Shown: piece after piece, positions 57,011 to 64,000 of the stretch
Layout of the letters: each line of letters starts with the position of its first letter
Position numbering within the stretch: position 1 is the stretch's first letter
Origin: Thermopolyspora flexuosa
GTDB lineage: Bacteria; Actinomycetota; Actinomycetes; Streptosporangiales; Streptosporangiaceae
Assembly: GCF_006716785.1 (NCBI RefSeq)
Contig: NZ_VFPQ01000001.1
Location: 3,534,001-3,598,000 of the forward strand
Length of the DNA stretch: 64,000 bases
Direction: 5' to 3'
Program-made: the position numbers and the translations under genes
Notes under the pieces: generated by a model
Told to the model about the DNA's origin: nothing
The model's input: only the letters and a program-made list of their open reading frames with translations
Databases searched by the model: none

Positions 57011-60000
57011 GCCCTGCCCCGTCGCGAGGCACGGGCGCCGGCCACCTCGTTCAGCAGCGTGGCGGCCGCATTGGCCCACGTGACCTTCTCGCTCAGCGTG
57101 GCCCTGACCTGCTCCGCGCGTGCGAAGGCGGCGGGCACGTCGTACATGACCGTCTCGATCGCCCACGCCCAGGACTCGGCGTCCTCGTCGTCCACGCCCG
57201 ACATCGGCACGATCATCCGTGCCGCGGACTCGTTGTCGAGCACCTCCTGCAGCAGCTCGGCCAGGCCACTGTTCTCGCTCACCAACGTGGGGACGCCCGT
57301 CGCGATGGCCTCGGCGGCGACGAGCCCGAATCCCTCGGAACGGGACGGCATGATGACGAGACTCGCCCGCTCCAGGTCGGCATCCAAGCGCTCCTCGTCC
57401 GCCGAGTATGGGCGGACGACGACGCCCAGCTTGGGGTTCGCGGCCCATTCCCGGATCCGTTCGCGCTGCTCGTCCGCGGTCCCCGCAGGCGCGCCTCGCA
57501 CCACCAGTTCGATCGGCGGCAGCTTGTGGCGTTCCCTCCTCCGGCACACCAGCCCGCACGCACGAGCCGCCAGGTCCACACCTTTCAGCGCCGCGTCCTC
57601 TATGCGTCCGATGAAGAGGATCTTCGCCGGATGGCCCTGCGGAGGCGTCCGCGGGCTCGTATCGACCATGTCGAAGCCCGGGTCAAGCCGCAGCGGAGGC
57701 GGGGCGCCGGTTCCGGACAGCTCGGTGCGGAACCGGTTGTGCAGCCGGGGTCCCACGGCGACCAGCCGATCGGCGGTGGCGCCGAGCCGGCGTTCCAGCT
57801 CCGTGCGTTCCTCGGCACGGGTACCGGCGTCGACGCCCTGCCCGGGTTTGTGCCATTCGATCTCATCCGGTGCCATGTGCACGAAGTGGAAGCGCATGGC
57901 GTTCGGATAGAAGTCGCTCTGCAGGCACTCCGCGGCGGGCCCGGTGATCCGGCCGTGCCCGATGATGAGGTCGGGGGTCACGCCGTCGGGAAGGCGCGGG
58001 CGCCGGTAGAGCCGGGAGAGCGCGGGCAGACCGGGGACCTCCGGCGCGCGCAGCAACGTCACGCCCGCTTCGCTCGCCGCCGCGATCTCCTTCTCACTCG
58101 CCGCCGGGACGGTGCAGTAGACCTGTGCTCCTGCCGCGGCGAGCGCCCGGCACAGGTCGCGGTTGAGCGTGCTCAGGCCACCGTGCGCCGAGGCCCATTC
58201 GGTGGCGACCACGAGAACGATCGGCCTGGGTGCCCTGCGCACCCGTGACGTGACGTCCTCACCGGTGTCCTCGGCCGAGCGCCCGAGCAGGCTCAGCGCC
58301 TGCTCGATCGCACGGCCCAGGTGCACCTCGGACCGCTCCACCAGCTCGACGTCGGCACCCTCGACGTCGGCGCCGTCGCGCGGCAACAGGAGATACCCGG
58401 CCGTGAACCCGGGATCGCTCGATGACCTGATCATCTGGGCGGCGAGGAGGAGTCGCTCCTCGGCGGCCCTGCGGTCCCCAAGCCGCAGCCACGCGAGCGC
58501 GCAGTTGTAGTGGGCGAGGGCCTTCTCGGCCGGATTCTGCGTGAGGGTGACCGCGCGCTCCGCCGACTCCACTGCGGCCCGAGCGTCGCCCAGCTTGAGC
58601 GAGACGTAGGCCAGACCGTTCGCCGCAGAAAAGGTCGGCGCGAACCTCAGAGCCGTCGCAAAATGGTCACGTGTGGCGACGGTGTCGCCATCTTCATAGG
58701 CGTGATACGCGACGTGCTCATGATTGCGAGCGAAATCCTCACGCATATCATCGGGGAACCGGGCGAGCCATTCGACGACTTCTGACCAATTCCTGAGCGG
58801 CAGTCTGGTCCGCTCGGCGCGCAGCGTTCCTCCCATTTCCGAGACCCTCGCGGCCGCCGCAGTGAATTCGGGGTGCGAGCAGATGTCGAAGTCGGCGGAA
58901 TCGGCTGCAAACAGCCAGCGGACCGCAGTGGCGGCACCATAGATGCAGGTCACCTCAGTGATGTCGAGTGCCCGGGGCATGCCGGCATGCAGGATGGCGT
59001 TATGGACGTAGCTGACCGCATACGGGAACGGCCCATCCTCCTCACCAGTCAGGCATTCGAGCGCCGACAGCGCTGCTTGCAGATGCTCCGCACCCATGAC
59101 CGGACAACAGGTTGGCAGCAGCAGCGCGGGCGAGAGGGACATCTCATGGAGCAGGCGGGAAAGCCTCAGGGAGAGCAAAAACCTATATGAGAAGCGCCCC
59201 ATGAGGAGCAGATGACGGCGGTTGGGGAGATTCTTGTGTGCCCACAGACGCACGTAGATCTCGTCGAACAGCTCGGTCTCCAGCTCCAGGTCGAGAATCC
59301 CCTCCGCATCCTCTCGCAGCACGCCCGCGTCGAGCAGCTCCGCCCGGCATCGCTCCAGCGTCTCCCGGTCGATCCGCGGATCACCCAGCAGGTTGTAGGC
59401 GAACCACACCTGATTGAGGGTCGCGTGTCCCAGCGCGGAACAGAGGATGTTGAACGCCTCCAGGCGCTCGGGCGACATCCTGCGCACCAGTTTGATCAGC
59501 CGCCGGTCGAGCACATCCCTGCCATCCTCCATCCGGGACCGGATGCTCTCGAGGATCTCGGGGGTCAGCGCCATTTTCCGCGCTGTGTTCCGCTGCCATC
59601 GCGCGAACATCTCATGGCAATAGAGCTGGATCTCGTACGGATTTCCGCCGGTGAGCGCGGTGAGTTCCGAGGCCGCGTGGTCGAAATCGTCGAAGCAGTC
59701 GACGTCCAGCCCGATGTTCCACAGCGGAAGGAGCATGCACGCACGCAGGTCCGCGGTCTCGGTGAACGGTTCCACCTTGATCTCGCGGAACTGCCGGAGG
59801 AGGGGTGAGAAGACCTCGGTGATCCGAGTGATCATGTCACTCGTTCCGGCGAGCACGAAGACGTAGCCCGGCACCCGGCCGCCGAGCGCACGCAGGATGG
59901 ACAGGATGTTCTCGTCCCCTGCTATGAGCTGCGCCTCGTCGATGAGGAGTGCGATCGGCCGCCCGAGGGTCCGTACGAAATACTCCAGGTCGGCGCGGAG

Positions 60001-60465
60001 CGCGGGCTCGGAGACCGCACCTAGGGAGCGCGCGCTCAGGGCCAGGGACTCGGGGAACTCCAGAGGGAAGTCGTCCGGCGGTGTCCCGCCCGCGAGAACC
60101 CGGCGCACCACGGCGGGGACCGCTCCGGGCGGCGCGTCCGGCCCGCCCTGCCGCGCGAGCGCGGTCGTCAGCTCCTCGTAAAGCTTGCGGAAGAACGCGA
60201 CGGGGGTCGCATCGCCCGGCACCAAGTCGACCCGGACGGGAAGCACCCGGCACTCTTTCGCGATCGCCTCGGCACGATTGAGCAGGCTGGTCTTACCGGC
60301 CGCCCGGCGGCCATGGATGGCGATATATATCGACGGCCGGTCCGGGGCCGCCTGGCCGAACTCGTATCGGAGCTTCGCGAGCTCGTCGTCACGCCCCGCG
60401 AAGAGGGACGCGTCCCGTACCGGGTTGCGATAGTCATAGGGATTCGGCAGCGCGGCGATGTCCAT
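57007..60465 (-). CDS. Fusion of AAA/STAND-like NTPase, TPR-like repeats and GT4-type glycosyltransferase
   Basis: A single 1152-residue protein. Residues 1-~310: a P-loop NTPase of the AAA_16/ORC-like type, beginning NPYDYRNPVRDASLFAGRDDELAKL. It has Walker A GRRAAGKTS (52-60), Walker B IALLIDEAQL (171-180) and a sensor region LAGTSD. Residues ~320-410 look like a winged helix. Residues ~580-690 are helical repeats of TPR type (AATALRFAPTFSAANGLAY-like spacing with A-x-x-x-L-G-D). Residues ~748-1140: a full GT-B glycosyltransferase of family 4 type, with ASAHGGLSTLNRDL (758-770), a nucleotide-sugar loop KILFIGRIEDAALKGVDL and the EX7E motif EGFGLVAAE (1044-1052). ATG 60465 is preceded by AAGGGGG. 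It is translationally coupled to the beta-helix membrane gene. The role is not known; regulated glycosylation, perhaps defensive, is inference. Confidence 0.9.
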   Translation of the reverse strand: MDIAALPNPYDYRNPVRDASLFAGRDDELAKLRYEFGQAAPDRPSIYIAIHGRRAAGKTSLLNRAEAIAKECRVLPVRVDLVPGDATPVAFFRKLYEELTTALARQGGPDAPPGAVPAVVRRVLAGGTPPDDFPLEFPESLALSARSLGAVSEPALRADLEYFVRTLGRPIALLIDEAQLIAGDENILSILRALGGRVPGYVFVLAGTSDMITRITEVFSPLLRQFREIKVEPFTETADLRACMLLPLWNIGLDVDCFDDFDHAASELTALTGGNPYEIQLYCHEMFARWQRNTARKMALTPEILESIRSRMEDGRDVLDRRLIKLVRRMSPERLEAFNILCSALGHATLNQVWFAYNLLGDPRIDRETLERCRAELLDAGVLREDAEGILDLELETELFDEIYVRLWAHKNLPNRRHLLLMGRFSYRFLLSLRLSRLLHEMSLSPALLLPTCCPVMGAEHLQAALSALECLTGEEDGPFPYAVSYVHNAILHAGMPRALDITEVTCIYGAATAVRWLFAADSADFDICSHPEFTAAAARVSEMGGTLRAERTRLPLRNWSEVVEWLARFPDDMREDFARNHEHVAYHAYEDGDTVATRDHFATALRFAPTFSAANGLAYVSLKLGDARAAVESAERAVTLTQNPAEKALAHYNCALAWLRLGDRRAAEERLLLAAQMIRSSSDPGFTAGYLLLPRDGADVEGADVELVERSEVHLGRAIEQALSLLGRSAEDTGEDVTSRVRRAPRPIVLVVATEWASAHGGLSTLNRDLCRALAAAGAQVYCTVPAASEKEIAAASEAGVTLLRAPEVPGLPALSRLYRRPRLPDGVTPDLIIGHGRITGPAAECLQSDFYPNAMRFHFVHMAPDEIEWHKPGQGVDAGTRAEERTELERRLGATADRLVAVGPRLHNRFRTELSGTGAPPPLRLDPGFDMVDTSPRTPPQGHPAKILFIGRIEDAALKGVDLAARACGLVCRRRERHKLPPIELVVRGAPAGTADEQRERIREWAANPKLGVVVRPYSADEERLDADLERASLVIMPSRSEGFGLVAAEAIATGVPTLVSENSGLAELLQEVLDNESAARMIVPMSGVDDEDAESWAWAIETVMYDVPAAFARAEQVRATLSEKVTWANAAATLLNEVAGARASRRGRA

Positions 60466-60796
60466 GGCCCCCTTTTCACCTCGCGCCGCATCCTAAATCA
60501 TCCCGGAGATCAGGGGCCCGGGAAGTGTGTTTCGGCCGCTCGCCTCCGACCGATATTCGACCGCCGGTCGTACGTGCGCCCCGGAAACGCCCGTCCGCCG
60601 CCTTCTTCTCAGAAAAAGGGTGCTGGCACCCAGATTTCGATCCGGTGACGATTCGGCCGACCGGCGGCGGGCCACGCCACGGCGGGGGTGGCTTCGGCCG
60701 ACGAGGGGGACACGGCGTTCCGGCTCGGCCTGAGCGGCCATGGCCGCGGCGCGTGGTCGGGTGGCGCGCCGCGGCCGTTCCGGCACCGGTCCCCGG
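60466..60796. other. Intergenic region upstream of the NTPase-glycosyltransferase gene
   Basis: 331 bases separating it from the SPFH lipoprotein gene on the same strand. The part at 60480-60650 is AT-richer and probably carries the promoter of the NTPase-glycosyltransferase operon. No gene or clear repeat is seen. Confidence 0.5.
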
Positions 60797-61759
60797 TCAG
60801 CGGTTGGTTCGGTTGCCGCCGGTGGACGGGGTGATGTTGATGTTGCCGCCCTGGGGGACGGGGATGACCTGGACCTTGCCGTCCTGGATGGCCTTCCAGA
60901 GGACCGCGCCCTGCGGGCCGAGGACCTTCACCAGGTCCTTAATCGACTCCAGCTCGGTCTTGACCTTGGCGTTGATCTGCTGCTGGGCGAGGTTCTGCTG
61001 CTTGGCGGCCTGCTCGGCGGCGAGGGCCTCGACCAGGCTCTCCGGCGGCTCGGGCTTCTGGATGGTGAGGACGATGTCGCCGCAGTCGCCGGTGCCGGCG
61101 TAGTTGGGCTGGCAGAAGTACTCGTCGCCGGCGGTCTCCTTGATGAACTGGCGGGCGAGCTCGCCGACGCGGGCCTCCCAGCGCTGCTTGGTGTTGGGGT
61201 CGTTGAACAGGGCGCGCCACTCGAACTCCTGGCTCGCCGCGTCGAGGGCGCGGTCCAACGGCTGCTTGAGGTAGAAGTTCAGCATCCGGGTCCAGCCGTC
61301 GGACGTCTTGCCGTTGTCCTGGTAGGCCGCGTACTTCAGGCCGATGCGCTCGTGGAAGCGGCGCAGCGTCTCACAGTCGGTGTTGAGCGTGAGCGTGGCC
61401 GAGCCCGCCACGGTCATCTGCACGTTGTCCTTGCTCACCACCGTGATCGGCTTCGACTCCGCGTCCTTGGACCCGGTGAAGTCGAAGGTGCGCTGGCCGA
61501 AGGGATAGCTGTAGTAGGTGTCACCGGGACCGAGGTAGGTGGCACCGCTCGACGGGAGAATGCACCGCTCGAACTTCTTCGGTTCGAAGAGGCCACCCGC
61601 GTAGTGCAGGACGACCTCGTCGGGCGCGGTGCTCACCCTGGTGCAGCCCGTCGCCCCGAAACCGAGCAACACGGCCGCGACGACGGCGAGAGTGAATCCT
61701 CGCTTGATCCACTTCACCGCGCCCCCCGCGCTCGCGGTGGATGACTTTTTGGCATTCAC
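60797..61759 (-). CDS. SPFH-domain lipoprotein
   Basis: A 320-residue lipoprotein. The signal GFTLAVVAAVLLGFGATGC ends in a lipobox Cys. The mature part starts TRVSTAPDEVVLHYAGGLFEPKKFERCI and holds an SPFH/band-7-like domain (VVSKDNVQMTVAGSATLTLNTDCETLRRFHERIGLKY, DRALDAASQEFEWRALFNDP, FIKETAGDEYFCQPN). A helical Gln/Ala/Lys-rich stretch of coiled-coil type follows (EALAAEQAAKQQNLAQQQINAKVKTELESI). Similar exported SPFH proteins occur in Streptomyces; their function is unknown. The GTG start at 61759 follows AAAGGGGG at 11 bases. Codon use is ordinary. Confidence 0.85.
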   Translation of the reverse strand: MNAKKSSTASAGGAVKWIKRGFTLAVVAAVLLGFGATGCTRVSTAPDEVVLHYAGGLFEPKKFERCILPSSGATYLGPGDTYYSYPFGQRTFDFTGSKDAESKPITVVSKDNVQMTVAGSATLTLNTDCETLRRFHERIGLKYAAYQDNGKTSDGWTRMLNFYLKQPLDRALDAASQEFEWRALFNDPNTKQRWEARVGELARQFIKETAGDEYFCQPNYAGTGDCGDIVLTIQKPEPPESLVEALAAEQAAKQQNLAQQQINAKVKTELESIKDLVKVLGPQGAVLWKAIQDGKVQVIPVPQGGNINITPSTGGNRTNR

Positions 61760-61952
61760 CCTGCCATAACCCCCTTTATGTGCACGTGCGTTGGACGACC
61801 GTACACGATCGGGTAAAGGGGCGGTCAGGCGCCTCCGTAACGGACGGCAGGGCGAAACCGCGGCCGGAGCGGGGCCGTCAGGCCGAGCCCCACCGGTACG
61901 GCACGGCCGGGGCGGCGCGTCCGCACCGCGCGCTTGTGGGCGAAACGCCTGG

Positions 61953-63392
61953 TCAGTCGCCGAGTTCGGCGCGGCGGCGGGCGACGTAGTCGGCGAGCTC
62001 CTCGCGGATCGCGTCGTCGAGCGGCGGCTGCTCGTACTCCGCCAGCTTGGCCCGGTAGATCTCGCCCGCGCGGGCGGCGGCGTCCTTGCCGCCGTTGCGC
62101 ATCCACCGCTCGTAGTTGTCGGAGGAGGACAGCAGCGGGCGGTAGAAGCAGGTGCGGAAGCGTTCCATGGTGTGGGCCGCGCCGAGGAAGTGGCCGCCGT
62201 GGCCGACCTCGGCGTGGGCGTCGAAGGCGAGCGAGGCCTCGTCGATCTCCAGCGGGGTGAACTCCTCCTGCAGCATGCGCAGGATCTCGATGTCGACGAT
62301 GAACTTCTCGTAGCCGCTGACCAGCCCGCTCTCCAGCCAGCCCGCGGCGTGCATCACCCAGTTCGCCCCGGCGAGGAAGGTGGGCAGCATGGTCATCAGC
62401 GCCTCGTACCCGGCCTGGGCGTCGGCCACCTGCGAGGAGGTGAGGCCGCCGCCGGACCGCCACGGCAGGCCGAAGTGCCGGGCGATCTGGCCGGTGGCGA
62501 GCAGGCCGATCGCGGACTCGGGGGTGCCGAAGCACGGCGAGCCGGTGCGCATGTCGATGTTCGACAGGAACGAGCCGAAGATCACCGGGCAGCCGGGGCG
62601 GATGAGCTGGGACAGCGCGATGCCGGTGAGCGCCTCGGCGATCTGCTGGGCGAGCGCGGCCGGGATCGTCACCGGGGACATCGCGCCCATGAGCAGGAAC
62701 GGGGTGATCACCACCGGCTGGTTCGCCGCGGAGTACTCGAACTGGGCGTCGAGCATGCGCTCGTCCCAGCGCAGCGGCGAGTTGCAGTTGATGAGGGCGA
62801 TCACGGCCGGGGTGCGCTCGATGTTCTCCCGCCCGCCGAACAGGATCGAGGTCATCGCGATGGTGTCCGCCGCGTTCGGCCCGGACACCACGTTGCCCAT
62901 GTAGATCTTGTCGGTGAGGGTCTGCAGCGCGTACGTCATGTCGAGGTGCCGGGAGTCGAGCGGCACGTCGTTCGGCTCGCACACCACCCCGCCGGCCGAG
63001 TCGAGTTCGGAAAACACCTGGGAGAGCTTGCAGAACCGGTGGAAGTCGTCGAGGGTGGCGTCCCGCCGTACGTCGCCCTCGCGCACGAACGGCGAGCCGT
63101 ACACGGCGCCGAAGACCATGTGGTCGCCGCCGATGTGCACGGTGTTGGCCGGGTTGCGGGCCTGCACGTCGAACTCGCGGGGGGCCTTGGCGACCTGCTC
63201 GAGCACGAACTCGGGGTCGAAGAAGACGGTCTTGTCCTCGACCTTCATGCCCGCCCTGCGGAACAGCTCCAGCGCCCGGGGCGAGTCGAACTCGACGCCG
63301 ATCTCGGAGACGATGCGCCGCCAGCCGCGGTCGAGGGTGGCCATGGCGTCGGCGGAGAGGATCTCGTAGCGGGGCATCCGATTGACGAACAC
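61953..63392 (-). CDS. MttB-family (trimethylamine methyltransferase-like) protein, non-pyrrolysine
   Basis: A 479-residue TIM-barrel methyltransferase of the MttB superfamily. Family landmarks: MPRYEILSADAMATLDRGWRRIVSEIGVEFDSPRALELFRRAGMKVED, QARNPANTVHIGGDHMVFGAVYGSPFV, VFSELDSAGGVVCEPNDVP and HAEVGHGGHFLGAAHTMERFRTCFYRPLLSSSDNYERW. No in-frame TAG interrupts the gene, so it is not a pyrrolysine enzyme. Non-pyrrolysine relatives demethylate quaternary amines such as glycine betaine using a corrinoid protein, and some actinobacterial members have other substrates. No corrinoid protein is adjacent. GTG 63392 is preceded by GGGAGG. It is divergent from an IclR gene. Confidence 0.88.
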   Translation of the reverse strand: MFVNRMPRYEILSADAMATLDRGWRRIVSEIGVEFDSPRALELFRRAGMKVEDKTVFFDPEFVLEQVAKAPREFDVQARNPANTVHIGGDHMVFGAVYGSPFVREGDVRRDATLDDFHRFCKLSQVFSELDSAGGVVCEPNDVPLDSRHLDMTYALQTLTDKIYMGNVVSGPNAADTIAMTSILFGGRENIERTPAVIALINCNSPLRWDERMLDAQFEYSAANQPVVITPFLLMGAMSPVTIPAALAQQIAEALTGIALSQLIRPGCPVIFGSFLSNIDMRTGSPCFGTPESAIGLLATGQIARHFGLPWRSGGGLTSSQVADAQAGYEALMTMLPTFLAGANWVMHAAGWLESGLVSGYEKFIVDIEILRMLQEEFTPLEIDEASLAFDAHAEVGHGGHFLGAAHTMERFRTCFYRPLLSSSDNYERWMRNGGKDAAARAGEIYRAKLAEYEQPPLDDAIREELADYVARRRAELGD

Positions 63393-63430
63393 GCTGCCTC
63401 CCTTGACCTCGCTGTGATCAAAATTTTACG

Positions 63431-63450
63431 CTCGAATTATGGAATTCGAG
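63431..63450. promoter_or_regulatory. Perfect inverted repeat overlapping the IclR start codon
   Basis: CTCGAATT (63431-63438), spacer ATGG and AATTCGAG (63443-63450) form a perfect palindrome. The start codon of the IclR gene (63439-63441) is the spacer. It is a strong candidate operator controlling both the IclR gene and the divergent methyltransferase gene 39 bases away. Confidence 0.7.
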
Positions 63451-64000
63451 TCCCACAATGTGGAACTCCCGCCTGGGGGCGGCGCGAGCCGCGCAGCCCG
63501 GGCGACCGCGCGCCCGGGCCCGGCCGAGCGCCGGTCCGGGACCCAGGCGATCGACCGGGCCGCGGGCCTGCTCGTCCGGGTGATCGAGGCGGACGAGCCG
63601 CTGCCGTTCTCCCGGCTGCACGCCGAGTCCGGGCTGTCGAAGAGCACCGCCTCCCGGCTGCTGTCCGCGCTGGAACGGCACGGCCTGCTCGGCCGCGACG
63701 CGAGCGGCGCGTTCGTGCCCGGCCCGGTGCTCACCCGGTACGCGAGCCGTTCCGGCCTCGCCGAGCTGATCGCGGCGGCGCAGCCGGTGCTGGAACGGCT
63801 CGGCGAGAAGACCGGCGAGACGGTGAACCTGGCCGTGCCGTCCGGGACCGAGGTGGAGCAGGTGGCCCAGGTGGACAGCCGCTACCTGCTCGGCGCCACG
63901 AACTGGGTGGGCCTGCGGGTGCCGCTGCACTGCTCGGCGCTCGGCAAGGTGTTCGTCGCGTTCGGCGCGGCCGAGCTGCCCCGCGGCCCGCTGGAGCGGC
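63439..64000 (+). CDS. IclR-family regulator (partial, runs off the window end)
   Basis: The frame from ATG 63439 has no stop before position 64000; 187 codons are visible. It reads MEFESHNVELPPGG, a disordered leader, then a winged helix-turn-helix (TQAIDRAAGLLVRVIEADEPLPFSRLHAESGLSKSTASRLLSALERHGLL) and the IclR effector domain (YASRSGLAELIAAAQPVLERLGEKTGETVNLAVP, RVPLHCSALGKVFVAFG). There is no Shine-Dalgarno before ATG 63439, so translation may be leaderless; GTG 63460 is another possibility. It is divergent from the MttB-family gene, which it probably regulates. Confidence 0.9.
   Translation, partial: MEFESHNVELPPGGGASRAARATARPGPAERRSGTQAIDRAAGLLVRVIEADEPLPFSRLHAESGLSKSTASRLLSALERHGLLGRDASGAFVPGPVLTRYASRSGLAELIAAAQPVLERLGEKTGETVNLAVPSGTEVEQVAQVDSRYLLGATNWVGLRVPLHCSALGKVFVAFGAAELPRGPLER
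63451..63465. promoter_or_regulatory. Second palindrome next to the IclR start
   Basis: TCCCACAATGTGGAA contains CCACA and TGTGG in inversion around one base. Its form (TTCCACA-x-TGTGGAA) resembles IclR-family binding sites, and it abuts the 63431-63450 palindrome. It lies in the first codons of the IclR gene. Confidence 0.55.

Noticed and set aside
61953-63392. Pyrrolysine-containing MttB
   Set aside because: No in-frame TAG is present and the frame is continuous from start to TGA stop.

Overview
The window is very GC-rich DNA with dense, mostly ATGA/GTGA-coupled genes, strong G/C in third codon positions and a nearly complete run of the conserved actinobacterial block era / cytidine-deaminase-like / corC / ybeY / phoH / HIT / rsmE / dnaJ / hrcA / DUF3097 / hemW / lepA / rpsT / holA / comEC / comEA / degV. 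With the urease genes, SigE-like sigma factors, a nitrate-sensor-type histidine kinase and a DUF742 protein, this points to a filamentous actinomycete. Streptosporangiales is my best guess; the species is not determined. I saw no rRNA or tRNA genes, CRISPR array, integrase or transposase.

Layout. 1-4.7 kb: 3' part of a urease operon (ureC-ureF-ureG-ureD) and a RidA-like gene. 4.8-9.9 kb, minus strand: era, a catalytically dead cytidine-deaminase-like gene, corC, ybeY, phoH and a HIT hydrolase. 10-11.3 kb: a sigma factor coupled to a single-pass membrane protein. 11.7-24.5 kb: rsmE, dnaJ, hrcA (behind a near-perfect CIRCE operator), a proline-rich membrane protein, DUF3097, hemW and lepA. A sensor kinase and a DUF742 protein, i.e. 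half of a conservon, sit between rsmE and dnaJ. 25.1-36.5 kb: rpsT, then an accessory insert (FtsX-like permease, ABC ATPase with several motif losses, lone modA, a gene-poor stretch with repeats), then holA, comEC and comEA. 36.5-42.7 kb: a gene-poor stretch carrying a relic of the degV 3' end, degV, hutI, hflX (apparent AUA start) and a DUF4097 lipoprotein.

43-49.7 kb: one operon of malate synthase, the three glycolate oxidase subunits and an IclR regulator, so that glycolate becomes glyoxylate and then malate. 49.7-53.1 kb: an ABC-2 exporter, a decayed duplicate of its ATPase and a MarR regulator, with TGTCA/TGACA palindromes on both sides. 53.2-54.7 kb: a second sigma factor and membrane protein pair.

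55.4-60.5 kb: the most unusual part, a two-gene unit. The first gene encodes a 1152-residue protein with an AAA/STAND-like NTPase, TPR-like repeats and a complete GT4-type glycosyltransferase. It overlaps by 4 bases a second gene for a right-handed beta-helix-like membrane protein whose last membrane helix is cut by a frameshift. 60.8-64 kb: an SPFH lipoprotein, a non-pyrrolysine MttB-family methyltransferase, and a divergent IclR regulator running off the window end, with palindromes lying over its start codon.
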